This document shows positions 45,042 through 56,613 of a DNA stretch of 64,000 bases, one piece after another; positions within the stretch are counted from its first letter, which is position 1, and each line of letters opens with the position of its first letter. Position numbers and translations under genes: made by a program. Where the stretch lies: assembly GCF_003576645.1 (NCBI RefSeq), contig NC_044917.1, positions 11,773,717-11,837,716 of the forward strand, given 5' to 3'. The notes below the pieces were generated by a model. The model had not been told where the DNA came from. It worked only from the letters and a program-made list of their open reading frames with translations, and did not search any database. Source of the stretch: Ipomoea triloba. Lineage: Eukaryota; Streptophyta; Magnoliopsida; Solanales; Convolvulaceae.

Positions 45042-48000
45042 ATGGATTCAGTGATTCACATGCTGCCACCGCCCACATCTCTTCCCCCCTCGGTCATCTC
45101 TTTTCTCAATGCGAAGCTCAGCACCCGGGAAGACCTTGAACAGGTTCCTCATCTCGTGTCGGAGCTCGGGAATCAGTGCAATGCTCTCGATCAATGCCTC
45201 TTTGATCTCAACAAGCAGCTTGAGAACTATCTGATCGATTACGCTTCGGATTCGGAACGGATCAACGGTCTACTCGGTGATATAAATGCCAAAGTGAAGG
45301 ATCTTCAGTCTTCCTCTCATACTGCAGCTTCTTCATCTGGTAAAAATGGACTCAAATTATGCCTCTCGAGAAAGTATTTGATTTTCCTTCAGTTGCACAG
45401 AGAATTTATTGCAATAAGAACGGTGTGCTGTTTTGAAATGTTGTGCAGATGGAGGTCCGGACAAGGTTTTGGGGGAGGAGTTACCGGCACTGGCGAAGGA
45501 GGTGGCGAGAGTTGAAACAGTGCGGAAGTATGCAGGTGAGTTCTGGCAATGTTGTTTTTTTAAATGAAATTTATTACTTCTGCACAACAATTTAAAACAT
45601 TAGATTGAGAATTCAAGATCAGTTTCTCTGTGCTTCTTTGTTTGATTGGTATGGAATGGAAAATGAGAAATAGCTAAAGAAACTGGAGGTAGGTCTATTG
45701 ACAAGAAACAAAATTGAATAAAGAAATGCTGATCCTTGAAGAAACATGGGAGATGAATTATAGAATTATATCCTGTGAAATAGTATAAAACACAGGAAAA
45801 TGATAAAATGAGAGTTCTATGAACTTTGGAAATGCAGTGAACAATTGAGTTCTCACTGAGTGTGGGAAAATCTTCTAATATTGTATTCATCATGCATCTT
45901 TGGCTATATATATATATATATATAGAATTTGGCTTTTGTAATATAGATTACTCTAGTTTCTTATCTCTAACCCTTAGGGGAGTTCAATGATTTCTGTACT
46001 TTTTCTTTTCACAAATGTCATTACCCATACCTATTACTAATTACATTTTGATCATAAGCGGAATGTGTGTATTGTTATGTACTGAGCAACCTTTCAGGTT
46101 GGATTGTTTACTTGTTCTTATTTCTAGAGATTATATTATTTCAAGTGAACTTCTTTATAGAAATTTCAGACAACTACAAGACATATGAAACATTCAAATT
46201 ATTTTGTGCAAATGAAGAAAGGAATTCACATCTCCTCCATAGCATTTGCTTCTCCTAGGTGTAGTAGTTAAGCATGACCTCTCATTATAAATTTTCGGGT
46301 CTCATGTGCTTAATTTATGATCATGTGCATACATTCATACATACATATATACTTATTCTTCTTGTTAGCTTCTTTTTCATTTTGTAACTTTCTGACATGC
46401 CTTTTTTCATCATTTCTTTCATAAAAAAGCACCAGTTTGATGCATTAAAGTTCCTAAATGCATTTTAGTTTTTGTTATAGTTTCTAATTCTCACCACTGG
46501 AATTTGCTTTCAATTTCCAGAGACAGCATTGAAGCTTGATACTTTAGTTGGTGACATTGAGGATGCTGTGTCTTCCATTGTGAACAGAACTTTGAGGAGA
46601 CATCCATCCTCAGAAAGTTCAGAAGTGAGTGCCATTCATGGGGAATAGAAGTTCCTTTATTATAAAATCTGTAATTCTTTCCTTTTTCTATTTTTCTTGT
46701 TATTTACAGGACATGCAGGTTCTTGCAATCAGGACTCTTAAACAAACAGAAGATGCTCTAAGATTGATTTCAAAGTCCCAACCTCAGTGGACACGACTTG
46801 TATCAGCTGTTGATCATAGAGTGGATCGAGCTTTAGCCATTTTTAGACCTCAGGCAATTGCAGATCACCGCTCCCTTCTTACTTCTCTTGGATGGCCACC
46901 GCCCTTATCTTCTATAAATTCCTCAAGCTCAGAAACGAAGAAGTCAACAAATGTCCATAACCCACTTTTCACAATGCGAGGGGACCTCAAACAAAAGTAT
47001 TGTGAAAGCTTTGTCACATTGTGCAGTCTACAGGAATTGCAGAGACAGAGAAAATCCCGGCAACTAGAGGGGCATAGTAGAGAAGTCGCCTTACACCAGC
47101 CACTTTGGACAATTGAAGAGCTTGTGAATCCTATATCAGTTGCTTGTCAACAGCATTTCTCAAAGTGGGTTGATAAGCCGGAATTTATCTTTGCCCTAGT
47201 ATATAAGGTCACTCAAGATTTTGTTGATTCAATGGATGAATTATTGCAACCACTAGTTGATGAAGCTATGCTTTCTGGTTATAGTTGCAGGGAAGAGTGG
47301 ATTGCAGCAATGGTAACCTCCTTATGTATGTATTTGGTGAAAGAAGTCTTCCCACAATACATTAGTCAGTTGGATGAAGAGAGTGTAGGTGGAATTAAAT
47401 CACATGCTAGAACATCTTGGCTCATTCTCATTGACCTAATGATAGCATTTGATAAGAAAGTGCAGTCCCTTGTTTCACAATCAGGAATCTCACTTTCATT
47501 GCATGAAGATGGACTTCGGAAGATTTCTTCACTTTCTGTATTTGGTGACAGACCTGATTGGCTTGACTTATGGGCTGAAATTGAACTTGATGATGCACTT
47601 GATAAATTGAAACCTGATATAGTGGATGAAAGAAATTGGTCGAGTGATGTTCAAGGAGCTGCCCTTCAATCAGGGCAAGGGGACACCAAGACTCCTGCAA
47701 TTGCCGGTGCCTTTCTTCGGCGTTTATCTGCAGTCATTGATCGTTGTCGATCACTGCCAACTGTTTCATTGAGATCAAAGTTTTTGAAATTGATAGGAGC
47801 ACCACTAGTAAAGAAATTTTTTGATTGCATACTTCTCAGGTCCCAAGAAGCTGAAGGGCTAACAGCACTAACAGATGATGATGCTTTGACAAAAGTAGTT
47901 AGGTGCATCAACGCGTCTCGCTATTTTGCGACAGTTCTAGAGGAATGGTGTGAGGATGTGTTCTTTTTGGAGATGGGACTAGACCATGTAGATGAGTTGG

Positions 48001-48602
48001 AAACTCTAACTGAAAATCGCACTAGTGGAGAGGAATTGGTTGCAACCGGTGTTTTTGACGGGGAAATTAAGAAGCTGGAGGAGTTCAGAATAGAATGGGC
48101 TGAGAAGCTGTCAACTGTTGTTTTGAGGGGATTTGATGTGTGCTGTCGAGATTATATGAGGAACAAGAAGCAATGGCAGGAAAAGGATGAAGGGCATATA
48201 GTGTCCCAATCTCTGGTCTCAGCGTTAGATTATCTACAGGGAAAAATGTCAGTACTGGCAGAAGGTCTGAATGAGATTGATTTCGTTGGGGTATGGAGAA
48301 GCCTGGCATCCAGGCTTGATAATTTGATGTTTAATGGTATTCTATTGAGCAATGCCAAATTTAGTGACGTGGGAGTCGAGAGACTCGAGAATGATGTGGG
48401 GGTTATGTTTGCTGTATTCAGGCCATGGTGTTTTAGACCTGAAGGCTTCTTCCCCAAATTGAGTGAAGGTCTTAAGTTGCTGAAAATGACAAAGAGACAG
48501 CATCAGAATTGTTTGACAGGAGGAGAGGGAACATTGAAGGAGAATGGGATAAGGCATTTAACAGTAGCTGAAGTGGAAAAGCTTTCAAAGAATAGGGTAT
48601 AG
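45042..48602 (+). CDS. MAG2: MAG2 (RINT1/TIP20-family ER vesicle-tethering protein), 4 coding exons, 793 aa
   Basis: Exons 45042-45339, 45449-45535, 46521-46624 and 46710-48602, all with GT/AG borders and matching phase, total 2,382 nt or 793 residues plus stop; Arabidopsis MAG2 has about 795. The N-terminal part (residues 1-160) is helical with LVSELGNQCNALDQ and KEVARVETVRKYAETALKLD, typical of the coiled N-terminus. The RINT-1/TIP-1 domain follows: SAVDHRVDRALAIFRPQAIA, HQPLWTIEELVNPISVACQQ, KPEFIFALVYKVTQDFVDSM, SLSVFGDRPDWLDLWAEIEL, EEWCEDVFFLEMG and the C-terminal RPEGFFPKLSEGLKLLKM. MAG2 acts at the ER in a Dsl1-like tether for Golgi-to-ER vesicles, with MIP proteins and the ER SNAREs; in Arabidopsis its loss blocks export of seed storage-protein precursors. 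Intron 2 (985 nt) holds a TA run at 45904-45924. No disabling change. Confidence 0.96.
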
Positions 48603-49726
48603 TTTTGTACACCCAAAAAAAAAAATGAAAAGAATATTTCAAAAATTACCTGGATAAGTCTTATGCTGCAGCATTGCTCATCAAAATGATACAGCTTTCT
48701 CACCAATTATTCTGCATTACCATATTTCTGGAAATGATCAGAGTCTATACTTAAACTACGATTTGAGATAATTGCAGCTTCTCTCGATTAAATGTAACTT
48801 TTTTTATTTATTTATTTTTTTTAGTACTACTGACTTTGTTACAAATTAAAACAAATATAACTTATAAAACAAATGTAACTTATAAAACTGTTTAACTGTC
48901 AAGAAGTTCTCATTTTTACTTTTTACTTTTTCTTTTTCTTTTTTAATATATCGATATTTAGGAGGGATCCTGTCTTTCATTTTGATCTAGAATGTTGATA
49001 TTTAGGTTGAATTCTGAGTTGCCGGATTAGATCACTATTTGAAGATAGGGCAATGGGGGAATTGTGAATATATTGTTAAACATTCAGTATTTGCTTAATA
49101 TACCGCGACACATGCATCCTCCCTTGCATCGGTATGAACCGAGGTGTGCCAAAGTTGGGGAAGAAAACTACAACCGGAGTTGAGGCTGTGGCCAAATCGT
49201 CAAAATTATTTTCATTAGGGTTAATAGCAAAGGGAAGAAAGGGACATGGGAAAGAGCTACGATTTTGACTAACGTAATTAGGAATTTTGACTAGTTAATA
49301 CCATTCGTCAATTCGTGGGAGGAAAGGTGAGAATGCTCGATAAATTTAATTATGGATGACTAATTGATAACTAAAGAGTTTATTTTATGAACCTAGAATC
49401 GACATTTTCGTCTTGACCAAATAATTTCTCAACCGGCTCACCGGAAAATCTAATTGAATAAGTTCTACGCAAACGAAGAAGTGTAGAAACCTCTTGGTAT
49501 TTGCCACCCGGCACATATTTAAACTATCAACAATCTATGAAGTGTGATTCATTTTAATTTATAATTTATTATATTACTATTATTAGTATTATTATGCATG
49601 AACATTTTAGTCTTTATATGGAGTACTAGTTATTATCTTTACAGTACATGTGTATTCATGTTGGTTCTCATGTCCTCACCTAAGCCGTGAATCTTAGTTG
49701 GTCACTAATCTATATATATTTGATCA

Positions 49727-49732
<6 letters not shown>
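48603..49732. other. MAG2 3' UTR and intergenic DNA
   Basis: A-rich just after the stop; T-rich runs at 48800-48825 and 48915-48945. A short duplication of AAACAAATATAACTTATAAA type is near 48850-48890. No other gene seen. Confidence 0.55.

Positions 49733-49763
<31 letters not shown>
49733..49763. repeat. (TA)n microsatellite
   Basis: TA run to the left of the MITE at 49764. Confidence 0.93.
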
Positions 49764-49766
<3 letters not shown>

Positions 49767-50112
49767 ATCATGTTCAGGTGTGGCTGTGCCTTTCCGTGCG
49801 GTCATGCGGTTTACACCACTCAATGTTAAAAAATGCACTACTCAATATTAAGAAATGCACCACACAAATATGCATTATTGGGTACACATAACCAAAAACA
49901 CACTGCTAGGTATGAAAAAAATACACCACACAGTGTTCAGAAATGCACAATTAGAAACAAGGGAGCTATGAGGTGTTTTTATGCATTTTCATTGTGGTGC
50001 ATTTCGTAACATTGAGTGGTGCATTTCTTAACATTGAGTGGTGCATTTCTTAACATTGAGTGGTGTAAACTACACGGCCGCACGGGAAGACGCGGCCACA
50101 TTTGAATAGAAA
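49764..50112. mobile_element. TA-flanked MITE with AACATTGAGTGGTGCATTT word array
   Basis: The left end (GTTCAGGTGTGGCTGTGCC then CCGTGCGGTCATGCGGTTTAC) is inverted at the right (AAATGTGGCCGCGTC then CCCGTGCGGCCGTGTAGTTTAC). The interior repeats AACATTGAGTGGTGCATTTC and its inverse. TA runs on both sides; no protein. Confidence 0.8.
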
Positions 50113-50116
50113 TATA

Positions 50117-50152
<36 letters not shown>

Positions 50153-50155
50153 CAT
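50113..50155. repeat. (TA)n microsatellite
   Basis: TA run with two TACATA interruptions, shared border of two MITEs. Confidence 0.93.
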
Positions 50156-50842
50156 ATAGGATCGCGTTCAGGTGCGTATTGGCCGCCCAGGAAAGAACTG
50201 CGGACGAATCACAGCGCGCCACGTGTCCGGAATGTAGTTGCACCTAACGTCATAACTAGGTGCACGTAATGTTATAACTAGATGCACCTATGTGCATAAA
50301 TATTAACAAGGTAAATTACTTGCATTTGTAAGTGAAAATAGGTGCACACGTGCAAGTAAAATGTATTACAAGTACAAGTAAATTGTACATTGAGCATCAA
50401 TACTAAGTGCACCTAATGTTATAACTAGGTGCACCTAGGTTGCACCCAGATGCATGAATGTTAACAAAGTAAATTACTTGCACAAGTGCAAGTAAAATGT
50501 ATTGCAGATGCAAGTGAATTGTACACTGAGCATCAATATTAAGTGCACCTAATGTTATAACTAGGTGCACCTAATGTTATAACTAGGTGCGCCTAGGTTG
50601 CACCTAGGTGCATGAATATTAACAAGGTAAATTACTTGCATTTGTAAGTGAAAGTATTTGCGAAAATAGGTGTATGAATATTAACAAGGTAAATTACTTG
50701 CACTTGTAAGTGAAAATAAGTGCGAAAATAGGTGCACTTGTAAGTGAAATTAGGTGCACCAAAGTTGCAGTTATTTACGAAAATGCCATTGTGAAGTGTT
50801 TTCATTTCTTACCTGGGTGGCAATTCGCACGGGAGTACATCC
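50156..50842. mobile_element. TA-flanked MITE, GTGCACCT/ACTTACAAG word type, copy 2
   Basis: Same family as 28710-29366. The left end GGATCGCGTTCAGGTGCG then CGCCCAGGAAAGAACTG is partly inverted at the right (CCTGGGTGGCAATTCGCACG). The interior repeats ATGTTATAACTAGGTGCACC and TTACTTGCA(C)TTGTAAGTG. Confidence 0.8.
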
Positions 50843-50984
50843 CAATATATATATATACAAAAGTCATGATTGAATACACCCCCTAACATTATTAATGTTA
50901 CTATGCTTTGATAGTTTGGATAGTTTTGGGAGCCACTGCGTAACTCCCCTTTGTGCAGTGTGTGGGACCATTTGTTTTTGGAAG

Positions 50985-51155
50985 ATGAGGGAACCCCCTC
51001 GCCTTGCGGTGCTAGTCGGTAAAGGACCACAATAAAGTAAACTAACTTACCTATAGATGATTGACTCAAATCAAAAGAACAGGATTTTGAACTCATGACC
51101 GCATAATTATAAATATAGATATCTTACCATCTTGACTAAACTTACCCATGTGTGA
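50985..51155 (-). mobile_element. Decayed SINE related to the copy at 13296
   Basis: Shares the block ACAATAAAGTAAACTAAC... with GATTGACTCAAATC and a B-box remnant (TTTTGAACTCATGACC on the plus strand). Target duplication not resolved. Confidence 0.5.
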
Positions 51156-52154
51156 GACCATTTTGATACCACATTAAAAAAACATGCATCTTTTGATCCA
51201 CATTAGATGTGCAATAAAGGTGGAGCTTATGGCCCCTTTAGGCTTTAGTGAAGGAGCCTTGGTCTTCTTTAAAAAAAGTTGTCAAAATTTTTTTTTCCTA
51301 AAATGCCAACCCCAAATTAAAGTTTTCAAAAGCATTTGAGATTTCAATGGTTTGGAGTAAAATTGCTGGTCCAAATTGCTATTTACAAAACGACTTTTTC
51401 AATGTTTTGGTTAGGTTAAAATGTTAAAAGTGACAAATTATACAAAATCAGATATAACAAAAACGTGTCACTAATTTTTAATTAATTACGAAATGAGCTA
51501 AAGTTATTTCAAAAACATTTGTTTTGTTAAAAAATGACACGAAAGCATTTTCAAAACTATGAAACATCGTGAATGTCACTATGCTTTGATATTTTGGATA
51601 ATTTTGGCTCTATTTTTTTTTTCACAATATAAAATCATTGTTAATGCCCTATTTGAAATATCAAATCAGATCTCATCAATAAGAAATGGGCTAGAAATTA
51701 GAAACTGACATCTCAAGAAGAGATTGGTCAATTCCGAAATCTACATAAATAGCACCTAAAAGTGCCCCACTCTAGAGCTAGTAGTATAGTAGCAACAGAT
51801 TTTAGCTAACAGACAAAGTACAATGCAGCCAAGGACAAGAATGGTAGGTGCTTGCCAAATGTGAACTTTGATATTAAGTTAATCCCCAATCCAAAACATC
51901 AAATTTTATATTAAATTTTTACATCAAAAAGAAATGTTTTCAGTATATTCTTCACCAAATTTTATTCATCTCCAACCTATTACACCAAATTCTATTCCTA
52001 CACTAAAATAATTTGTTTTCTCATAAATTAAAACTTTAATTTTTACTAGTTTTTTAATATAAAATTTAATTGTAATGCAAATAATATTTTTATTCCACAA
52101 TAATATAACATATAAAAACTATTACATTTAATTTTTAGAATTATCATATCGTTC
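51156..52154. other. AT-rich intergenic DNA
   Basis: No gene recognised. The last 250 bp may belong to the Harbinger-type element that follows (repeated ACACCAAATT(T/C)TATT phrases near 51950-52000). Confidence 0.5.
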
Positions 52155-52372
52155 CTATAGATGCTCAATCAATGCATTACGAAGTGCATAATGCGTTTCT
52201 TTGTCTTTAATTTGTCTATGTCGAGCAAGAAATAATTGAAATAGAGTAGCTTCATCTCTACCTATATCAACTTCAAGAATTGACACTTCTCTACAAATTT
52301 GTATTTCTGCTTGCTCATCATGTTCATCCTCAATGATCATATTGTGCATTATGATGCAAGATGTTGTTGAAT
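52155..52372 (-). pseudogene. PIF/Harbinger transposase C-terminal fragment (Plant_tran type)
   Basis: The minus-strand frame reads MHNMIIEDEHDE, then an acidic spacer, then FLARHRQIKDKETHYALRNA and LIEHL. This is the C-terminal end of the plant Harbinger-type transposase/HARBI1-like nuclease family, where ...CIxLHNMIIEDE and a terminal LxEHLW motif are usual. A stop replaces the usual final Trp. The catalytic region upstream is absent. Confidence 0.7.
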
Positions 52373-52633
52373 CAAGTAGTCATCGCGTTTATCCCAACAT
52401 ATACGGGAAGGGTTGAATCAAGTAGTCAATTTAATCAATATTTTGATAATTTGGGAGGAAATGGAGGCGGTCTTGGAGACTATTAAATCTAAGTATGTTC
52501 TGTTTAATCTCAGATGTATTAAGTTTAATTTTATGAAAATTATGTTTTATATACTTTAGTTTTAATTAATCTATATATAATATTAGTCTTGATGAGGTCT
52601 TTCAAATGGTATAATTTATTTTTAGTTATTCAA

Positions 52634-53093
52634 ATTTTATGTTTATGTATTTAAAAAAATATGTAAATCCATAAAAAATAAAATAAAGATACAAAATGAA
52701 TTAATAAAAAAGACAAAGGGCAAACTTGGACCATTTATATCTTTTAGACCATTTTGGCGTTAATCTACCGTGCAACGCCAACAAACGCCAAAATGGAGGA
52801 CAATTTGGCGCCTTCCTTGGAGAAAGATCATTGTCAAATTCTCCACCATTTTGGCGTTTGGTAATTTTATGTTTATGTATTTAACAAAATATGTAAATCC
52901 ATAAAAAACAAAATAAGGATACAAAATGAATTAATAAAAAAAACAAGGGCAAACTTGGACTATTTATATCTTTTACACCATTTTGGTGTTAATCTACCGT
53001 GCAACGCCGACAAACGCCAAAATGGAGGACAATTTGGCGCCTTTCTTGAAAAAAGATCATTGTTAAATTCTTCACCATTTTGGCATTTGGTGC
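52634..53093. repeat. 230-bp tandem duplication with TTTGGCGTTTG/CAAACGCCAAA motifs
   Basis: Units start ATTTTATGTTTATGTATTTA at 52634 and 52864. Each contains CCATTTTGGCG, CAAACGCCAAAATGGAGG and GACAATTTGGCGCC, so each is itself partly self-complementary. It is likely the remaining terminal part of the Harbinger-type element next door. Confidence 0.85.
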
Positions 53094-53795
53094 CTTCGCT
53101 AGAGGTGGTCTAATAAAGAAAAAAAAGGTTAAATATATAGATTCTCTAATTATTTTAAAAAGGAAAATGACAATTTTAGTCCATTAATTATACTAATATT
53201 GTAAACTCTGTCAAGGTATTATTAGTATACACAAATTTTCCTTTTTAATTATGTGTAAAGTGACAATTTTAGTCCACCACTAACAAATTATGTTAATATT
53301 AATAATGCATTTTAAATTTCGAAATTATTGAAGGACACCTTAGTCATTTTTTTAATATCGTTTTGTATTAAATAATTAATTAAACATTGAATTTGATAGC
53401 CACATTTTTTTGTCATCAGAATGTAGCTAAAAATTCAAAATTGTTTTGGTTTATAAGTTTACTAAATATTACTAGTCGAAATAAATATTATGAATTAATG
53501 TACGCTGTAGTTTTCATGTCAATAAGTTGGAGTAGTGAGTCTGCAATCTATAAGCACTTTCAATTCATATGTCATTTCTATTTTCTTTTAAAAAAAAAGA
53601 AAAATAAAAAGGAGAGTAGTGGTTCTACCACAATTGCATTTTTAATTTTCCATTTGCAACAAGACATCACAAAAAATAAGCATATTTGATCATTGACAGA
53701 TATAAAAAATGTTATGAAATAATTTGTTCACATAAAGAAATGCTAATATGAAAAACTGATATGAATATACATATTATAATTTACAAATCAATGTA
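53094..53795. other. AT-rich intergenic DNA
   Basis: A phrase GACAATTTTAGTCCA occurs twice (53169, 53262) and may be a MITE trace. No gene seen. Confidence 0.5.
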
Positions 53796-53907
53796 TGTTA
53801 TTTGGATGAGGATTGAATTCACTGAATAACAACGTAACAATACCAAGACAATATAATGTAACCAGAAGTGAGAGGCCTAGTAGAACACAATAACTAGAGT
53901 CCTAACA
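53796..53907 (-). mobile_element. Copia LTR (112 bp)
   Basis: On the minus strand it starts TGTTAGGACTCTAG right after a polypurine tract (CTTGAGGGGGAG, 53919-53908) and ends CCAAATAACA. TG...CA ends; short for a plant Copia LTR. Confidence 0.75.
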
Positions 53908-54696
53908 CTCCCCCTCAAGCTCAGGGATGGGCAATCACCTTCAGTTTGGTATGCAAAAAAGTAAAACGAAAAGACAGAAGAGGCTTAGTAAATATGTCAG
54001 CCAATTGATCCTTCGTAGAGATGAAGTGAACATGAAGTTCCTTTTTAGCCACATTGTCCCGTATAAAGTGATAGTCAATCTCCCACATGCTTCGCACATA
54101 AATACGTGGCTCCTAAGTTGTCGCACCATAATCGTGGAACAGATCGCGCAGGTAAGCCAATCTCCTTCAAAAGAGACACAAGCCAAGTCACCTCTGCAGT
54201 CACATCCATTAGAGCTTTGTATTCAGCTTCAGTGGACAACCTAGCCACCGTGCGCTGCTTCCGGCACGACCAAGAGACCAGATTACTCCCAAAGTACACC
54301 GCAAAACCGCTCGTGGACTTTCGATCATCAGGATTACCAGTCCAATCCGAATCCGAGAAAGCATGAAGCTCACTAGATAAGGATTTCGTAACATGAAGTC
54401 CATAATGCAGAGTACCTTTAACATACCGGATGACCCGTTTGAGCATGCACCAGTCAGCAGTCGTGGGAGCATGCATATGCTGGCACAACAGGTTAACAGC
54501 ATAAGACAAATCCGGACGAGTCACCGTAAGATACTAAAGAACACCTGCCACACTTCGATACTGAGTAGGATCAGCATAGGGAACCACCGAAGCATCTGCA
54601 GACTTCACAAGAGAAACAGGCGTGGAGACCAGCTTACAATCAACTATGCCAGAGTGTTTAAGGATGTCATTCATGTACCGACACTGCAAAAGAAGC
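53908..54696 (-). pseudogene. Copia polyprotein 3' part (RT end and RNase H), decayed, minus strand
   Basis: From 54696 leftward the frame reads the end of the reverse transcriptase ([26 protein letters not shown]), then RNase H ([35 protein letters not shown]). An in-frame stop sits before YLTVTRPDL (about 54535). A one-base insertion near 54080-54090 shifts the frame just after AKHV; the remaining [16 protein letters not shown] is in the next frame and leads to the polypurine tract. The 5' two-thirds of the element is missing. Confidence 0.85.
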
Positions 54697-56587
54697 TTGG
54701 AGTGGGAGAAAACATTCTATAAGAAATCTCAAGGTTTTTGGATGTCTGGCATATGCACATGTTGGATGATAAAGGAGAGAAGTGTATATTCATTGGTTAT
54801 AGTGACGCTTCAAAGGCTTATAAACTATACAACCCTGAAACTAAAAAGGTTGTTATAAGTCGTGATGTCACTTTTGATGAATATAGTGCCTGGGATTGGT
54901 TAGCTAAAGGTGAAAGCCTAGTTCTTGTTCCTGTTGTTGAACATATCGTTGATGAGCAACCGATTCCAGATAATGTCCGGTCTCCTTCACAAACAGGGTC
55001 ATCTGTTCGACGATCTCAACGCAAGCGCCAATTACCAGCTCGCTTGCAGGATTATGTTGTGGGCCATGATAATAATCTGTCTGATGAGAGATTGTTCAAT
55101 TTGCTCTTTTTGCAGATTGTGACCCTCTATTGTTTGAGGAGGCTGCTACATAAACTCATTGGCTTAAGGCGATAGATGAAGAGATTCGTGCCATTGAAAA
55201 TAATGGTACCTGGGAGTTAACAGATTTACCTCCTGGAAAGAAGCTAATTGGAGTAAAGTGGGTTTACAGAACCAAATACAAGTCAAATGGAGAAATTGAT
55301 CGTTTTAAAGCACGGTTGGTAGCAAAAGGCTACAAGCAAAAACCAAGTATTGATTATTTTGAGGTTTTTGCTCCAGTAAGTAGACTTGATACAGTTCGTA
55401 TGGTTATTTCTTTTGCTGCTCAAAATGATTGGAAATTGCATCAAATGGATGTCAAATCTGCTTCTTTGAATGGCTTTCTGGAAGAAGAAATATATGTTGA
55501 GCAACCTGCAGGATTTGTGAAGAAAGGGGAGGAATCTAAAGTTTACAGGTTTAGAAAAGCTTTATATGGCTTAAAGCACGTGGTATGGTTGCATTGACTC
55601 TTATTTTGTTGAAAGTGGTTTTATGAGATGTCCTCATGAACACACTTTGTATGTCAAATGCACTGATTCTGGTGATGTTATAATCTGTCTCTATGTTGAT
55701 GATTTGGTTTTTACTAGAAATAACTTGAAGCTAATCTCAGAATTCAGGGAGGCACTCATTAAAAGATTTAAAATGACTGATATGAGTCTTATGTGTTACT
55801 TTCTTGGCCTTGAGGTTGTTCAATTGGATAGTGGAATCTTTATTTCACAAAAGAAGTATGCAGATGATATTTTGAAAAAGTTCAAAATGGAAAACTCCAA
55901 ACCAGTTTTAACTCCGGTAGCTGAAAAGTTAAAGGTGACCAAAGATGCGTGTGGTAAGAATGTGAATGTTACAGCTTATAAAAGTTTAATTGGGAGTTTG
56001 AGGTATCTGGTGGCAACAAGGCCAGATATTTCTTTTGGAGTTGGAATACTTAGTAGATTCATGGAGGAACCAAAAGAATCACATTGGGCTACAGCAAAGC
56101 GAATTCTGAGATATGTCAAAGGTACGAGTAATGCTGAAATTTTTTACTCTACTAATGAAGTTGTGGAACTTGTTGGATACACAGACAATGATTGGGCTGG
56201 AGATGTTGAGACCAGAAAAAGCAGTAGATTGCACTTTCAACCGCAGAAGTAGAATATATTGCTGCAACAAATTGTGCTACTCAGGCAATTTGCCTGAGAA
56301 GAATTTTGGAGTGTTTACAACACAAGCAGGAAGCACCTAAAACTATTTTCTGTGACAACAAGTCTGCAATTTCGTTGTCCAAGAATCCTGTCTTTCATGG
56401 TCGCAGAAAACACATTGATATCAAGTATCACAAAATCAAAGAGTTGGTTGGTGAAAAACAAATCAACATTGGGTACTGTTCAAGTAAATGTCAAGTTGCA
56501 GATATTTTTACAAAGCCGTTGAAGACAGAGATGTTTCTCAAATTGAAGAAGGATATTGGGATGACCAATATATCCAACTTGGTTTAA
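54691..56587 (+). pseudogene. Copia polyprotein fragment (integrase C-term, RT, RNase H), decayed, plus strand
   Basis: Starts within the integrase C-terminal region (EAWSGRKHSIRN, VFGCLAYAH), with a short deletion just before LDDKGEKCIFIGYSD. The RT core includes GVKWVYRTKYKSNGEIDRFK, KARLVAKGYKQ, HQMDVKSA and the catalytic CLYVDDLVF. A break after GLKHV (about 55580-55640) and stops near 55140 and 55170 disable it. RNase H has lost the segment after ETRKS, but LSTAEVEYIAATNCATQ and the terminal [12 protein letters not shown] survive in other frames. The frame ends at 56587; no polypurine tract or LTR follows because a MITE starts 27 bp later. It belongs to a different Copia family from the minus-strand piece. 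Confidence 0.88.
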
Positions 56588-56613
56588 AGGATGCAATGTT
56601 ATAATAATATAAT

